Shown here: positions 33,068 to 33,522 of the stretch, one piece after another
Position numbering within the stretch: position 1 is the stretch's first letter
Layout: every line of letters begins with the position of its first letter
NCBI GenBank assembly: GCA_019745275.1
Contig: JAIETJ010000111.1
Coordinates: 1-33,522, forward strand
Length of the DNA stretch: 33,522 bases
Direction of reading: 5' to 3'
Source: Pseudomonadaceae bacterium
Lineage (GTDB): Bacteria > Pseudomonadota > Gammaproteobacteria > Pseudomonadales > Pseudomonadaceae
The notes under the pieces: generated by a model
The model's database searches: none
What the model saw: only the letters and a program-made list of their open reading frames with translations
Told to the model about the DNA's origin: nothing
Made by a program: the position numbers and the translations under genes

Positions 33068-33522
33068 ATGCCGACGACCTTTCACCATATTCCCCGTGAG
33101 CGCCCTGTAACGCCGTTGCTCGACCGTGCGAGCACGCCGGACGGCCTGCGCCGCTTGGCCGAGGCCGAACTCGACGGGCTGGCGGATGAGTTACGCCAGT
33201 ACTTGCTGTACACGGTTGGGCAGACGGGCGGGCACTTTGGTGCGGGCCTTGGGGTGGTCGAACTGACCATCGCCCTGCATTATGTATTTGATACTCCGGA
33301 CGACAAGCTGGTCTGGGACGTTGGCCATCAGGCCTATCCGCATAAGATTCTCACCGGCCGGCGCGAGCAGATGGGCACGCTACGCCAGAAGGATGGCATC
33401 GCCGCCTTTCCGCGGCGCAGCGAGAGTGAGTACGACACCTTTGGCGTCGGCCACTCCAGCACCAGCATCAGCGCCGCCTTAGGCATGGCCATCGCCGCGC
33501 GAATGCAAGGCAGCAAGCGCAA
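33068..33522 (+). CDS. dxs: 1-deoxy-D-xylulose-5-phosphate synthase, N-terminal part (partial)
   Basis: The reading frame runs off the right edge after 151 codons. [55 protein letters not shown] and [20 protein letters not shown] are the N-terminal thiamine-diphosphate region of Dxs, which joins pyruvate and glyceraldehyde 3-phosphate in the first step of the MEP isoprenoid pathway. The ATG at 33068 is preferred because pseudomonad Dxs proteins begin MP-x-T-x-H-x-IPRERP; the in-frame ATG at 33059 would add three residues. Only about a quarter of the usual 630 residues is present. Confidence 0.95.
   Translation, partial: MPTTFHHIPRERPVTPLLDRASTPDGLRRLAEAELDGLADELRQYLLYTVGQTGGHFGAGLGVVELTIALHYVFDTPDDKLVWDVGHQAYPHKILTGRREQMGTLRQKDGIAAFPRRSESEYDTFGVGHSSTSISAALGMAIAARMQGSKR

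Noticed and set aside
1..33522. Insertion sequences, integrases, tRNA-linked attachment sites
   Set aside because: No transposase or recombinase motif, terminal inverted repeat with target duplication, or tRNA was seen at the borders of the accessory block. How the block arrived is therefore not visible here.

Overview
The window looks like a chromosomal segment of a Pseudomonas or a close relative. The ethanolamine genes, ppa, xseB-ispA and dxs all read as pseudomonad proteins. Their order (aldehyde dehydrogenase - eat - eutBC - GNAT - mtfA - ppa ... xseB - ispA - dxs) matches the order I recall from P. aeruginosa PAO1 (about PA4022-PA4031 and PA4042-PA4044). I see no rRNA, tRNA, CRISPR array, integrase or insertion sequence.

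Left core (1-6308): the 3' end of an aldehyde dehydrogenase, the ethanolamine permease eat and both subunits of B12-dependent ethanolamine ammonia-lyase (eutB, eutC). A near-perfect sigma-54 promoter lies in front of eat. A GNAT acetyltransferase, an MtfA-type zinc peptidase and inorganic pyrophosphatase (ppa) with its own terminator follow. REP-like palindromes fill several gaps.

Accessory block (about 6310-30700): (a) cysD with an unexplained N-terminal extension of about 180 residues, overlapping cysNC; together they make APS and PAPS. (b) A nearly complete type II secretion system: gspE on the minus strand, divergent from a tightly overlapping plus-strand run gspF-G-H-I-J-K-L-M-(C-like)-D with a lipoprotein secretin. 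(c) Right after gspD, a Cys-free and His-free, Ala/Thr-rich secreted protein of 448 residues. It has its own promoter, a structured leader, strongly biased codons and a strong terminator, and is a candidate S-layer or other dominant surface/exported protein. (d) An integral-membrane acyltransferase. (e) A minus-strand operon wzm-wzt plus one giant gene of about 1650 codons. The giant gene joins a PAPS-type sulfotransferase, a coiled coil, two YPDV repeats, an RgpF-like domain, a WbsX/GH99-like domain and a GT-A-like domain. A 7.5-copy hexanucleotide repeat sits just upstream of wzm.

Right core (30700-33522): xseB-ispA, a minus-strand PAP2 phosphatase between palindromic repeats, and the 5' part of dxs.

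Working model (inference): the accessory block is a surface-coat island. The T2SS exports the abundant protein next to it. Wzm/Wzt exports a polysaccharide built, and perhaps sulfated, by the giant enzyme. CysD/CysNC supply PAPS, the acyltransferase adds acyl groups, and the hexamer repeat may tune expression of polysaccharide export. Gram-negative S-layers are known to need both a dedicated secretion route and an anchoring O-polysaccharide, and this block would encode both.
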